Source: Bradyrhizobium sp. BR 10289 (GTDB lineage: Bacteria; Pseudomonadota; Alphaproteobacteria; Rhizobiales; Xanthobacteraceae). From it: a DNA stretch of 64,000 nucleotides. Position 1 is the first letter of the stretch, and every line of letters starts with the position of its first letter. The DNA lies in the NCBI RefSeq assembly GCF_019455385.1, contig NZ_JACOFR010000015.1, forward strand, positions 119,886 through 183,885, given 5' to 3'. Below are positions 46,035 to 54,878 of this stretch, one piece after another. Under the pieces are notes generated by a model. The model saw only the letters and a program-made list of their open reading frames with translations. It did not search any database and was not told the origin of the DNA. A program made the position numbers and the translations under genes.

Positions 46035-46838
46035 TTACGCGTAATCGCTGCCGCCGTCGTCATTGCCGAAATCGCTGTCGTCGGCCACGTCCATGTTGCC
46101 GCTGTCGCGATCGAAGTCGTCATTGTCCTGATCGTTCGAGGCTTGGTCGAAGAAGCCCTGACGTGAGTCCCGGTTCGAGCCGATGTCGTCGAGGCCTGCA
46201 TCGCGCGCCAGCGAGCCGCTGGACTGATCGCTGCCGCCCCACGGACTTCCGCCACCGCGCTCCTCGATGATGGTGGTGTCGCCGAAGGCCTGATGCGAGC
46301 CGCCGCCCATCATGCCGCGGATGCTGGAGAGCAGCAGCGAGCCGCCGACGACGCCGGCTGCCGCCGCCGCTGCCGTGCCGAGGAACGAGCCGCCGCCACC
46401 GCCGGCCGGCGGAGCGCCATAGCCCGGAGCCGGACCCTGGCCATACGCCTGCCCGTAAGGCGGCGGTGCACCGTAACCCGGCTGCGGCATCGCCTGACCG
46501 GTGTTCCACACCGGCCGCTGCTCACGCTGCGGCACGTTCGGGACCGAGCTGCGCGAGGAGCTTCCGCCGAACAGCGTGTCGCGCATGGTGTCGAGGAAGC
46601 CGCCGGACTGCGCCGGCTCGGGCGCGTGGGCCGCTTCAAGCTCCTGGATGCGGTTATGAGCGCGCTTCAGCGCCTCGTCCTGCAACAGCGTGGTCTGCAC
46701 CAGTGCATAGACCGCACCGGGCGCCTTGCGCAGCCCGTCCGAGATCGCGGCGATCGCATCGGGATCGCGCGGGGCATTTTCCAGTTTCGAAAGCCGGTCG
46801 AAAAGGTCGTCAACGAGCTGGCGTTCCTGCGGCGTCAT
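46035..46838 (-). CDS. DUF2076 domain protein
   Basis: 267 residues. N-terminal helical DUF2076 core TPQERQLVDDLFDRLSKLE, LLQDEALKRAHNRIQELE, then FLDTMRDTLFGGSS; a Pro/Gly/Gln-rich linker; a hydrophobic GTAAAAAAGVVGGSLLLS segment that could cross the membrane; and an Asp-rich C-terminal tail. ATG 46838 follows AGGAGAGAG. Function unknown; often described as a periplasmic ligand-binding sensor, without proof. Confidence 0.85.
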   Translation of the reverse strand: MTPQERQLVDDLFDRLSKLENAPRDPDAIAAISDGLRKAPGAVYALVQTTLLQDEALKRAHNRIQELEAAHAPEPAQSGGFLDTMRDTLFGGSSSRSSVPNVPQREQRPVWNTGQAMPQPGYGAPPPYGQAYGQGPAPGYGAPPAGGGGGSFLGTAAAAAAGVVGGSLLLSSIRGMMGGGSHQAFGDTTIIEERGGGSPWGGSDQSSGSLARDAGLDDIGSNRDSRQGFFDQASNDQDNDDFDRDSGNMDVADDSDFGNDDGGSDYA

Positions 46839-46964
46839 GATCTCTCTCCTCTGCGCAAACCAAGCGCGCACAGGATGTAGGGTTCCATTGTGGCCCCAAC
46901 AGTGCCGGCCGGATTAAATTTCGGTATGCGACAAGCTGCCCTTTTGGCCCGCTTTCCGAAGGTT

Positions 46965-47810
46965 TCACCCCAATGTCACATGGCTCTCCGCCAACAGGCG
47001 CGCGAAGTCATCGCCGGCGAGATAGGCGTGCTCGCGTTCGCGGACATCCGTCATCGGGTCGAGGCCGGTGAGGATGTCGTCGACGAAGCCGGGGTGGCAC
47101 ATCACGAGGCCGCCATCGGGGAGGCCTTCCAGGAATTGCCGCATCAGCGCGCCGAAATCGGCCGCGCGCGTGAAATCATAGGCGCCGGCAAAACCGGGAT
47201 TGAAGCTCAGGCCGGCCGAGCCGGCGCGGCGGCGGAATTGCGCGCTGAGCACATCGAGCACCATGGCCTTTGGTGACGCCAGCCGCTGAGCGAGCGGCAG
47301 GTCGCGGCCGCCCTGGCGGACCCAGGCGTTCGGCGCGCCGTCGCTGACGGCATCGACGAAGCCGTCGCGCACCTGCGGATAGAGCTGCACATGCTGATGA
47401 CCGTCGACGAAATCGGGCACGTGGCCGAACGCTTCCAGGAAGGCCGCCAGCTGCGCCTTCACCTCGTTGCGAACGAATTCGCGGTCGAGCCGCCGCATCA
47501 GGCCGGCGCGCAGCAGCTTTGGAAACGGCATGAACATGTCGCCGTCCAGCGGGCGGAAATGCATGGTCAGCGGCCGGAACGGTGCCGACAGCGTCACATG
47601 CAATCCGATCGCGCAGCGCGGGCTCGTCTTCGCGGAGGCCTGAAGCGCTTCGACCTCGCTGCGTTCGATCGCGGGCCCCACCATCATCACCGAGGTGGCG
47701 TTGAGACGGCCGCGTTCAATGAGGTCACGGATGGCGCGGTTGACGCCCGGGCTGATCCCGTAATCGTCGGCGCAGATCCAGATCCGCCGCAGGCCCGCGG
47801 CCGTGCTCAT
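46965..47810 (-). CDS. ChbG/HpnK (YdjC-fold) carbohydrate deacetylase
   Basis: 281 residues. The metal-site residues are ADDYG (Asp15-Asp16), GLHVTLS (His) and DGHQHVQL (two His), as in ChbG/YdjC deacetylases. ATG 47810 overlaps the upstream GT2 stop by 4 bases, so it is coupled to it. ChbG acts on chitobiose, HpnK on hopanoid substrates, and NaxD on undecaprenyl-phosphate-GalNAc; coupling to a GT2 favours a polyprenyl-linked sugar here. Substrate not proved. Confidence 0.86.
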   Translation of the reverse strand: MSTAAGLRRIWICADDYGISPGVNRAIRDLIERGRLNATSVMMVGPAIERSEVEALQASAKTSPRCAIGLHVTLSAPFRPLTMHFRPLDGDMFMPFPKLLRAGLMRRLDREFVRNEVKAQLAAFLEAFGHVPDFVDGHQHVQLYPQVRDGFVDAVSDGAPNAWVRQGGRDLPLAQRLASPKAMVLDVLSAQFRRRAGSAGLSFNPGFAGAYDFTRAADFGALMRQFLEGLPDGGLVMCHPGFVDDILTGLDPMTDVREREHAYLAGDDFARLLAESHVTLG

Positions 47811-48853
47811 TCGGCCGCCGTCCTGTTCGAGGCGTCGCCAACCTTGTCGGCCTCGAAATGCTTCTCGGTGTGCTCGGCGACGAAATAGATCGGACGCGCC
47901 TTCAGCTCGGACAGGATCTTGCCGATATATTCGCCGACGATGCCGATCATGATCAGCTGCACGCCGCCGATCGTCATCAGGCCGACCACGAGCGAGGGAT
48001 AGCCGGGCACCTGCTTGCCTGTCGTGAACACCTCCCAGAGGATGGACAGGCCGAACAGGAAGGCGACGCCGGCCAACGCGACGCCGAGCAGGCTGGCAAA
48101 GCGCAGCGGCGCCACGGAGAACGAGGTCAGGCCTTCGATCGACAGGCCGAGCAGGCTCGCCGCGTTGAAGGTGGTGACGCCATGGGCGCGCTCCGCGGGC
48201 TCGTAATCGACGCGAATCTGGCGGAAGCCGATCCAGCTCGCGAGGCCCTTGAAGAAGCGGTTGCGCTCCGGCAATTGCCTGAGCGCTGCGACCGCGCGCG
48301 GTGACAGCAGGCGGAAGTCGCCGGCATCCTCGGGAATCTTCTGGCGGGCGCCCCAATTGATCAGCGCGTAGAAGCCGTGCACGGACAGCCGCCGCAGGAA
48401 GCTCTCATTGTCGCGATGCGCTTTGGCGGTATAGACGACGTCGTAGCCGTCATCGATCCAGTGCCGCACCAGCTGCTCGACCAGAGCAGGCGGATGCTGG
48501 CCGTCGCCGTCCATGAACATGACCGCGCCGAGGCGGGCATGGTCGAGGCCGGCCATCAGCGCCGCCTCCTTGCCGAAATTGCGCGACAGCGACACGACCT
48601 GGACGCTGATCGCGTCGGCCGGCAGCGAGCGGGCGATCGACAGCGTCGCATCCTTGCTGCCGTCGTCGACATAGACCACCTCGCAATCGAGGCGATAGCG
48701 CTCACGCAAGGTCCTGGCGAGATCGCAGATGCGCCGGTGCAGGGCGGCAAGGCCCGCCGCCTCGTTGTAGACGGGGACGACAATCGACAATCCCTTCGCG
48801 GCGGAGCTGCCTGCGGTGGTCGTCAGGCCGGAGACGTCAGAGCCCAGCGTCAT
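47807..48853 (-). CDS. polyprenyl-phosphate GT2 glycosyltransferase (ArnC/GtrB type)
   Basis: 348 residues. GT-A core: SIVVPVYNEAAGL, VVYVDDGSKD, MDGDGQHPP; then two C-terminal transmembrane helices (about 245-275 and 285-315). It is of the DPMS/ArnC/GtrB type, moving a sugar from a nucleotide donor to undecaprenyl phosphate. The MDGDGQHPP metal motif and the downstream FRLL segment are intact. Its stop overlaps the deacetylase start (ATGA). Confidence 0.88.
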   Translation of the reverse strand: MTLGSDVSGLTTTAGSSAAKGLSIVVPVYNEAAGLAALHRRICDLARTLRERYRLDCEVVYVDDGSKDATLSIARSLPADAISVQVVSLSRNFGKEAALMAGLDHARLGAVMFMDGDGQHPPALVEQLVRHWIDDGYDVVYTAKAHRDNESFLRRLSVHGFYALINWGARQKIPEDAGDFRLLSPRAVAALRQLPERNRFFKGLASWIGFRQIRVDYEPAERAHGVTTFNAASLLGLSIEGLTSFSVAPLRFASLLGVALAGVAFLFGLSILWEVFTTGKQVPGYPSLVVGLMTIGGVQLIMIGIVGEYIGKILSELKARPIYFVAEHTEKHFEADKVGDASNRTAAE

Positions 48854-48984
48854 CGATCAAGGTTCCAGAGGCGTTTAAGTCTTTCTGCAAGTCTTCCTGC
48901 AAGATCATCCCAACAGCATATGGTAGCTGCCGTTTGCTGTCGCTACGCTGAACGGAACAGCGGAACAGCTCGACAAGTTTGGCC

Positions 48985-49962
48985 TCACTGCCGCAGGAAC
49001 GCCTCGAGCTTGGCGAACAGCGGGTTCTCCCGGTCGAACACATAGTCGAGCGAGACCACCGAGACGGTCTCGGCGCCATGCTCGCGCAGGAAGCTCGCCA
49101 GCGCATAGAGCTGCCCGGGCGGGCAGTGCAGCGTCAGCATGCCCGACGAGGTCGGCCCGCCGAACGGGGCCTCGACGCCGAAGCGCTCATGGGCCTCGCC
49201 GAGCAGGGCGGCGTCGCACTGCCGGAAGCGGGTGCGGACCTCGCGGTATTTGTTGGCCCGTGCCCGTGCCGCGATGTGATCGAGGATCACGCGCGCGGTC
49301 TCGCGTGCTTCCGGCGACCAGTCGGCGTCCTTCGACGCCACCAGATTGGCCTGGCTGCGCAGGATCACGCCGTCATCCAGCACCCGCAACCCGTTGGCGG
49401 CGAGCGTCGCCCCTGTCGTGGTGATGTCGACGATCAACTCGGCGCTGCCGGCGGCCGGGGCTCCTTCGGTCGCGCCGGTGCTTTCGACGATGCGGTAATC
49501 GGTGATGCCGTGGCTCTGGAAGAAGGCGCGGGTGAGGTTGATGAACTTGGTCGCGACCCGCATCCGGGTGTGATGCTGCTCGCGGAAGCCGGTGGTGACG
49601 TCGTCGAGGTCGGCCATGGTGCGGACGTCGATCCAGGCCTGCGGTACCGCGACGACGACGTCGGCGTAGCCGAAGCCGAGACCCTCGATCAGGGATACGC
49701 GCTGGTCGGCATCGGCGATGCTATCGCGCACCAGATCCTCGCCGGTGACGCCGAGATGCGCAAAGCCGCGCGACAGCTGCGAGGCGATCTCGCTCGCCGA
49801 CAGATACGCGACCTCGACATTGTCGAGCCCCGCGATGGTGCCGCGATAGTCGCGCGCACCGCCGGCCTTCGACAGCTTGAGCCCGGCGCGGGCGAAGAAA
49901 GCCTCGGTGTTTTCCTGCAGGCGGCCCTTGGAGGGAACGGCCAGAACGAATGGCGCGCTCAT
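48985..49962 (-). CDS. hisG: ATP phosphoribosyltransferase catalytic subunit
   Basis: 325 residues. VLAVPSKGRLQENTEAFF opens the catalytic core; the PRPP-binding E-x-x-G-x-T-x-x segment is IVESTGATEGAPAAG. First step of histidine synthesis. It follows hisZ by 4 bases. The C-terminus continues for about 95 residues beyond a typical short-form HisG; GMLTLHCPPGQLYALASF in that tail recalls the ACT-like regulatory domain of long-form HisG. Confidence 0.95.
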   Translation of the reverse strand: MSAPFVLAVPSKGRLQENTEAFFARAGLKLSKAGGARDYRGTIAGLDNVEVAYLSASEIASQLSRGFAHLGVTGEDLVRDSIADADQRVSLIEGLGFGYADVVVAVPQAWIDVRTMADLDDVTTGFREQHHTRMRVATKFINLTRAFFQSHGITDYRIVESTGATEGAPAAGSAELIVDITTTGATLAANGLRVLDDGVILRSQANLVASKDADWSPEARETARVILDHIAARARANKYREVRTRFRQCDAALLGEAHERFGVEAPFGGPTSSGMLTLHCPPGQLYALASFLREHGAETVSVVSLDYVFDRENPLFAKLEAFLRQ

Positions 49963-49966
49963 GATC

Positions 49967-51118
49967 TTACGCTCCCACCTTGCGGCCGATCTTCGTCAGC
50001 GCGTCCACCCAGACCGAGAAGCCGACCGCCGGGATCGGCTCGCTCGATCCGAGTTGGGTCATCAGCCCGTCATAGCGGCCGCCGGCGACCAGAGGCTCGG
50101 CGCCGTTGCCGCGGTGATGCAGCTCGAATTCGAAGCCGGTGTAATAATCGAGCCCGCGCCCGAACGCGGTCGAGAAGCGCGTCTGCTTCACGTCGATGCC
50201 GCGCGCGGCCATGAAGCCGACCCGGCTCTCGAACTGGTCGATCGCAGCGGTGAGGTCGAGCTTCGCATCCAGCGTGAGTGCGCGCAGATCGGCGACGGCA
50301 TCATCCGGGTTGCCCGCAATCGACAGGAAGCGCTTGAGCACGGCGATCGCCTCGCGCGGCAGCGCACCGCCCTTCAGCGTCGACTGCTCGAGGAAGCGGT
50401 CGGCGATCTCGGCCGTGGTGCGCCCGCCGACATTGGTGGTCCCCGCGATCGACATCAGATCGGTGACGAAGGCGAGCGCCGCCTTGCGGTCGGAGCCGGC
50501 GAGCGCGGCGAGCACGCCCTCATATTCGCTGCGGGTGGCGCTGGCGGTGGCCGCCAGCTTCTCCAGATCCTGCTCCAGGCTGATCTTGCGGTTGAAATCC
50601 TTGACCAGGCGGCGGCGCCAGACCGGGTAGAGATTGAGCGCGTCGAGCAGCGCGTTGAACAGCGCGACGTCGCCGGTGCGGATCTCGACGTCGCGGACGC
50701 CGAAGGCGCCTGTCGCCTCCAGCGCCAGCGCCAGCATCTCGGCATCGGCCGCGGCGCGGTCCTGGCGGCCGAAGGACTCGATGCCGGCCTGGAGAAACTC
50801 GCTGGCCTGGCCGCTTCGGTAGCGAAACACCGGCCCCAGATAGCTGAAGCCGGCCGGCTGGCCGGCACGGGGAGAGGCGAGATAATCGCGCGCCACGGGG
50901 ATGGTCAGGTCCGGACGCAGGCAGAGCTCCTCGCCGGAGAGGTCCGTGGTCAAATAGAGGCTCTTGCGGATGTCCTCGCCCGAGAGGTCCAGGAACGGCT
51001 CGGCCGGCTGCAGGATCGCGGGCTCGGCCCTGACATAGCCGGCCTGCGCGAACGACAAGAGCAGCGTATCCGCCCAGGCGGCGGAGCCGGCAGCATTTGA
51101 GGTGGCAGTCGCGGTCAT
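49967..51118 (-). CDS. hisZ: ATP phosphoribosyltransferase regulatory subunit
   Basis: 383 residues, HisRS-like fold without tRNA-synthetic function: motif 2 region LCLRPDLTIPVARDYL and FRYRSGQASEFLQAGIES; motif 3 RGLDYYTGFEFELH and AGGRYDGLM. ATG 51118 is used; an upstream frame is poor in coding signal. HisZ normally works with short-form HisG and carries histidine feedback. Confidence 0.95.
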   Translation of the reverse strand: MTATATSNAAGSAAWADTLLLSFAQAGYVRAEPAILQPAEPFLDLSGEDIRKSLYLTTDLSGEELCLRPDLTIPVARDYLASPRAGQPAGFSYLGPVFRYRSGQASEFLQAGIESFGRQDRAAADAEMLALALEATGAFGVRDVEIRTGDVALFNALLDALNLYPVWRRRLVKDFNRKISLEQDLEKLAATASATRSEYEGVLAALAGSDRKAALAFVTDLMSIAGTTNVGGRTTAEIADRFLEQSTLKGGALPREAIAVLKRFLSIAGNPDDAVADLRALTLDAKLDLTAAIDQFESRVGFMAARGIDVKQTRFSTAFGRGLDYYTGFEFELHHRGNGAEPLVAGGRYDGLMTQLGSSEPIPAVGFSVWVDALTKIGRKVGA

Positions 51119-51570
51119 CTCAGGGGTCCATCGGCCCGGCGGCGCCGGGCAGGCAAGGGAGGCAAGGGGAGGCAAAGCGAATTGGCGCAGCCCTTAGCAT
51201 GGCCGGAAAGCGGTTTCGACCTCCAAAGGATCAATCGCTTAACGACTTCGGAGCCGGAACGCGCTGCTCCCATAAACGTGGATTTGAGGTATTATGGTGC
51301 CTCAAATGGGGCCGCCCTTCAATCCGTTCGGCCACCTCGTCCGCGAGCTGCTCGGCCAGCGTCGCCGGACGTCCGATGTCGGCGCCCTGCGCGACAGCCT
51401 CGTTGCTCGTCGCAAATTCCCAGCATTGCCGTTCGATGCAGCAGCCGCAACCCCGGCATCACATTGTGAAATTGAGCAGGACAGGCAGGTCGTCGCATAC
51501 TCAATCTGGGTATGGCGGATGATCCGTCCGCCGCCGCCTTCGTTTACACTGTGAATGTTGGTTCCGATTC
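51119..51570. other. 452-base gap before the winged-helix gene
   Basis: One plus-strand frame at 51294-51554 starts NPFGHLVRELLGQ with coding-like codon use for the first 45 codons, then decays. It has no ribosome site and could be a gene remnant. A tRNA-like or terminator structure was not found. Confidence 0.35.
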
Positions 51571-52113
51571 ATGCGCAATGCCCCAGATGTTATCCGGACG
51601 GTCTCGCGGCACACGCTGGCCTATATGCTGTTCTCGATCAGCGAGCTGTTCCGGCACTACGACGAATTCGATCCGCTGGACCTTCTGATCGTGAATGCGA
51701 TCCTCAACGCGAACGTCATCAATGTGATGAACGACCCGTCGCTCGACCAGAGGTTCTCCAGCATTCATACGGTCGAGCCGGATGTGATCAAGCAGGGCGT
51801 TTCGCGAGCGGCGCTCTCTCGCTTTCTCAGCCTGCCGCTCGAGACGGTTCGCCGCCGCGTGGCGGGATTGAAGAGACGGAAGATTCTCGCCGAGACCAAG
51901 GCGGGACTCATCGTGACCGAGCAGAACGAATTCAGGTTTGGAAACAACCACGAGCTCCAGAAGACCAACATGCTGCTGCTGACGAAACTGCTTCGCGATC
52001 TCAGGCGCGCCGGCATCAACGGGCCGGATGATCTGCGTGCGCCCAAGGGGACTCACAAGGAAACGTCAAAGGAGACTCTCAAGGGCACTGCGGCCACAAG
52101 GAAGGCGAAGTAA
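51571..52113 (+). CDS. winged-helix-like regulator of unknown function
   Basis: 180 residues. N-terminal helical segment (about 1-60), a likely winged-helix with GVSRAALSRFLSLPLETVRR then RVAGLKRRKILAETKAG (about 77-115), and a Lys/Thr-rich C-terminal tail. No clear ribosome site before ATG 51571. 9 bases before an AraC-type gene on the same strand, so probably co-transcribed. Confidence 0.65.
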   Translation: MRNAPDVIRTVSRHTLAYMLFSISELFRHYDEFDPLDLLIVNAILNANVINVMNDPSLDQRFSSIHTVEPDVIKQGVSRAALSRFLSLPLETVRRRVAGLKRRKILAETKAGLIVTEQNEFRFGNNHELQKTNMLLLTKLLRDLRRAGINGPDDLRAPKGTHKETSKETLKGTAATRKAK

Positions 52114-52122
52114 GCAGCAGAT

Positions 52123-53133
52123 ATGGATCAAGGCCTTTTCAACATTGATCGCGACGGCGCGCAGCGAACGGCCTCGGACGGCTTGCTGTCGTTCCAGGGT
52201 CTCAAGCCATCCGCGGCGCTCGAGCTCCAATCCTACGAGATCGACGATTTTGCCGAGAGCGAGCAATATGCCGGCGCCTCCAGCATGCCGCTGTCGGCCG
52301 GGGTGACTGCAATCAAGCGCGCCCGGCTCAACCTGCCGGCGCTGAGCCTGTTTCTGGTGAAGACTTTCCCGCGGATCCTTCGCGGCTACGATCTGGCGCA
52401 TGCCGTCGCCGTGGCGGTGCCGATGGATCAGGTAACCTCTACCCGCATCAATGGGCAATCGATCGGCGGCTCCATCCTTGTTCTCAAGGGAAAATCCGAT
52501 TGCCTGCTCTATGAGCCGGTGGGGCGTCTGTGGGCTGTCGCCTATTTCAGCCCGACCGGGCGCGAGCCCTGGTCTCAACTGGATGACGGCTATCATTTGC
52601 CGAGCCCGGCACCGGACGTGCTCGCTTCGCTGCGCCGTTCGATGTCCAACGCGCTTGAAACCGCGGCGCATGACCCCGACGTCCTGAACGACCAGACCTC
52701 GCGAAGTGTCCTCGAACGATTGCTGTTTGCGACGATGGATGCCGCCATTCGGTCGAGCGCGAAGCGCGCGCCGGCGCGCACCACGACGGACAGCTATCAG
52801 CGCATCGTCGCCGAGATGGAACGGTTGATCCGCCATGATCTCGCGACCTGGCACAAGACGACCGAGTTGGCGGAGCGGGTGGGCGTGTCCGTGCGGACTC
52901 TCCAGAGCGCGACGCAGGCGATCTGCGGCATGAGCCCGCATCGCTACAGCCGGGTCCTGCGCCTCTGGTCGGTGCGAAAGCTGCTGCGCACCGGCCCGGC
53001 AGGTCGCAGCGTGAAGGCCTGCGCGATCGGCCATGGCTTCTGGCACCTGAGCGAATTCGCCGCGAGCTACCGGGCCGCGTTCGGCGAGTTGCCCTCCGAG
53101 ACCCTGCACCGAGCCCAGCGGGAGATCGTCTGA
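52123..53133 (+). CDS. AraC-family transcriptional regulator
   Basis: 336 residues. N-terminal sensor-like region without a recognised ligand fold, and a C-terminal AraC HTH pair: TTELAERVGVSVRTLQSATQ for the first HTH and KACAIGHGFWHLSEFAASYR for the second, ending FGELPSETLHRA. Forms a two-gene unit with the winged-helix gene. Target and inducer unknown. Confidence 0.88.
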   Translation: MDQGLFNIDRDGAQRTASDGLLSFQGLKPSAALELQSYEIDDFAESEQYAGASSMPLSAGVTAIKRARLNLPALSLFLVKTFPRILRGYDLAHAVAVAVPMDQVTSTRINGQSIGGSILVLKGKSDCLLYEPVGRLWAVAYFSPTGREPWSQLDDGYHLPSPAPDVLASLRRSMSNALETAAHDPDVLNDQTSRSVLERLLFATMDAAIRSSAKRAPARTTTDSYQRIVAEMERLIRHDLATWHKTTELAERVGVSVRTLQSATQAICGMSPHRYSRVLRLWSVRKLLRTGPAGRSVKACAIGHGFWHLSEFAASYRAAFGELPSETLHRAQREIV

Positions 53134-53166
53134 AGCGCGATGGAGTCAGGTTCGATCGGCGTCGGC

Positions 53167-53195
53167 GATCACCTCTCCCTACGGGAGAGGTGATC
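53167..53195. repeat. perfect 13-bp palindrome
   Basis: GATCACCTCTCCC-TAC-GGGAGAGGTGATC lies between the convergent AraC gene and rsmE. No T-run, so a poor terminator; its CTCCC..GGGAG core resembles the repeats at 43.6 and 45.9 kb. Confidence 0.65.
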
Positions 53196-53237
53196 CGAAT
53201 TCTCGGTTCGCATCGATTCGACCAAACACATTCGGCT

Positions 53238-54008
53238 TTAGCCGTTCGCGCCGCCCCAATCGCCCAGCACGGCCTGCACCAGCGCCAGCGCCGCGACCGC
53301 GGCCGTGTCGGCGCGCATGATCCGGGGGCCGAGCGCCAGCCGCAGGATTTTCGGCTGGCGCAGCAGCAGCGCCCGCTCTTCCTCGGCAAAGCCGCCTTCG
53401 GGGCCGATCAGCACGTCGATACCAACCTTGTCTTGGTCATGGCCGGCCGCGCGGGCGTCGTGCAGGCTCCGAATCGGGTTTTGCACCTCTGCCGCCTCGT
53501 CGCAGAAGATCAGCAGCCTCTCCGGGGCGCGCTGGCCGAGATACCGCTCCAGCGGCACCGGCTCGGCAACGCTGGCGATGCTCAGGATGCCGCATTGCTC
53601 GGCCGCCTCGACCACATTGGCGCGCATCCGCTCGGTGTTGACCCGCGAAGCCTGGGTGAACCGGGTCAGGACCGGCTGAAGCGCGGCGGCGCCCATCTCG
53701 ATGGCCTTCTGGACCATGTAGTCGAGCCGGGCATGCTTGAGCGGGGCGAAGACGTAGGTGAGGTCGGCCAGCCGGTCCTGGGGCCGGGTCGGCTGGAGAA
53801 TGACGAGCCCGTCCGGCCGCTTGCGGCCTTCGATGGCGGCCTGCCACTCGCCGTCGCGGCCGTTGAACGCCAAAACCTCGGCCCCGGCGGCCAGCCGCAG
53901 CACATTGCCGAGATAATTGCTCTGGTCGCGGTCGAGCGGGACCCTGGCGTCCTGGGCCAGGGGGGCATCGACAAACAGGCGGGGGGCGCAAAAATCGTGG
54001 GAAGGCAT
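53238..54008 (-). CDS. rsmE: 16S rRNA (uracil(1498)-N(3))-methyltransferase
   Basis: 256 residues, SPOUT-fold. RDQSNYLGNVLRLAAG, the knot strand LIGPEGGF and the C-terminal LGPRIMRADTAAVAAL are diagnostic for RsmE. Methylates U1498 of 16S rRNA in assembled 30S subunits. Start ATG 54008. Divergent from the gene at 54219. Confidence 0.95.
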   Translation of the reverse strand: MPSHDFCAPRLFVDAPLAQDARVPLDRDQSNYLGNVLRLAAGAEVLAFNGRDGEWQAAIEGRKRPDGLVILQPTRPQDRLADLTYVFAPLKHARLDYMVQKAIEMGAAALQPVLTRFTQASRVNTERMRANVVEAAEQCGILSIASVAEPVPLERYLGQRAPERLLIFCDEAAEVQNPIRSLHDARAAGHDQDKVGIDVLIGPEGGFAEEERALLLRQPKILRLALGPRIMRADTAAVAALALVQAVLGDWGGANG

Positions 54009-54218
54009 CGTTCAGGGGTCCGATTTGCCGCAGTTCTTAACCGAAATCAGTAGTTTGGGGGGTAAATATCACCGGACTGGTGCGTCCGTGCGCCGCGCTC
54101 TTGCCCTATTCGACGGGTTGTTAAGGGTCGGCGGGAATCGTAAAAACGCGAACACGCTGGTTGCGCTTCAATTGGGAAGACGCCGAACCCCGTAGCTCCT
54201 GCCGGAGAGACTATCCCG

Positions 54219-54878
54219 ATGATCCGTCATTTGATGGTTCCGATCACTGCCGCCATGGTCACGATGGGCGCCGCGGGCGCCTATGCCCAGGGATTCCCGG
54301 CACCACTGCCCAGCCAGGCCGCGAGCAGTTCGCCGTTTCCGCCGGTGAATGGCGCGGCGCCGACGGCCTCGGTCGGCACCGCCCCGCAATCTTCATTCCC
54401 CGTCAACGGCGCTGCGCCGATTGGCGGGGCCGGCGCTTTCAGCGCTGCACCGCCGACCCAGGCCGGTCCCGGCGAAGACTGCATGAAGGCGTTCGTGCCG
54501 CTGCGCGAAGAGGCCGAAAAGCGCGGCAAGATGATCAAGGCGGCGAGCGATCGTCACGCGACGCCCGACGAAGCCTGCAAGCTGTTCAAGAACTACAGCC
54601 AGGCCGAACTCAAGATGCTGAAATACGTGCAGGCGAATTCCGCCAAATGCGGAATTCCGCCGCAGGTCAGCGAGCAGCTCCAGACCAGCCACAAGAACAC
54701 CGAGGCCACGCAGGCCAAGGTCTGCAACGTTGCGGTGCAGATGCAACAGCAGCAGGCGCGACCGGCAGGTCCCTCGCTGAGCGAGGTGCTCGGCTCGGGC
54801 TCGGCGCCTGAGGCCAATGCCGGCAAGAAGGGCGGCAGCACCTTCGACACGCTCAACGGCAACGTCCTCACCCGATGA
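54219..54878 (+). CDS. exported hypothetical protein
   Basis: 219 residues with signal peptide VPITAAMVTMGAAGAYAQ. A Pro/Ala/Ser-rich linker (30-90) with two near-copies of PVNGAAP, then a helical domain containing three Cys (GEDCMKAF, DEACKLF, SAKCGIPP) and a fourth in KVCNVAV: two disulfides likely. Overlaps ubiA by 4 bases, so its translation is coupled. Function unknown. Confidence 0.78.
   Translation: MIRHLMVPITAAMVTMGAAGAYAQGFPAPLPSQAASSSPFPPVNGAAPTASVGTAPQSSFPVNGAAPIGGAGAFSAAPPTQAGPGEDCMKAFVPLREEAEKRGKMIKAASDRHATPDEACKLFKNYSQAELKMLKYVQANSAKCGIPPQVSEQLQTSHKNTEATQAKVCNVAVQMQQQQARPAGPSLSEVLGSGSAPEANAGKKGGSTFDTLNGNVLTR

Noticed and set aside
49877..51100. 407-codon plus-strand frame opposite hisZ
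   Set aside because: Antisense to hisZ with no domain and poor codon choice.
53167..53195. Palindrome as terminator between AraC and rsmE
   Set aside because: Strong stem but no T-run on either side; listed as a repeat.
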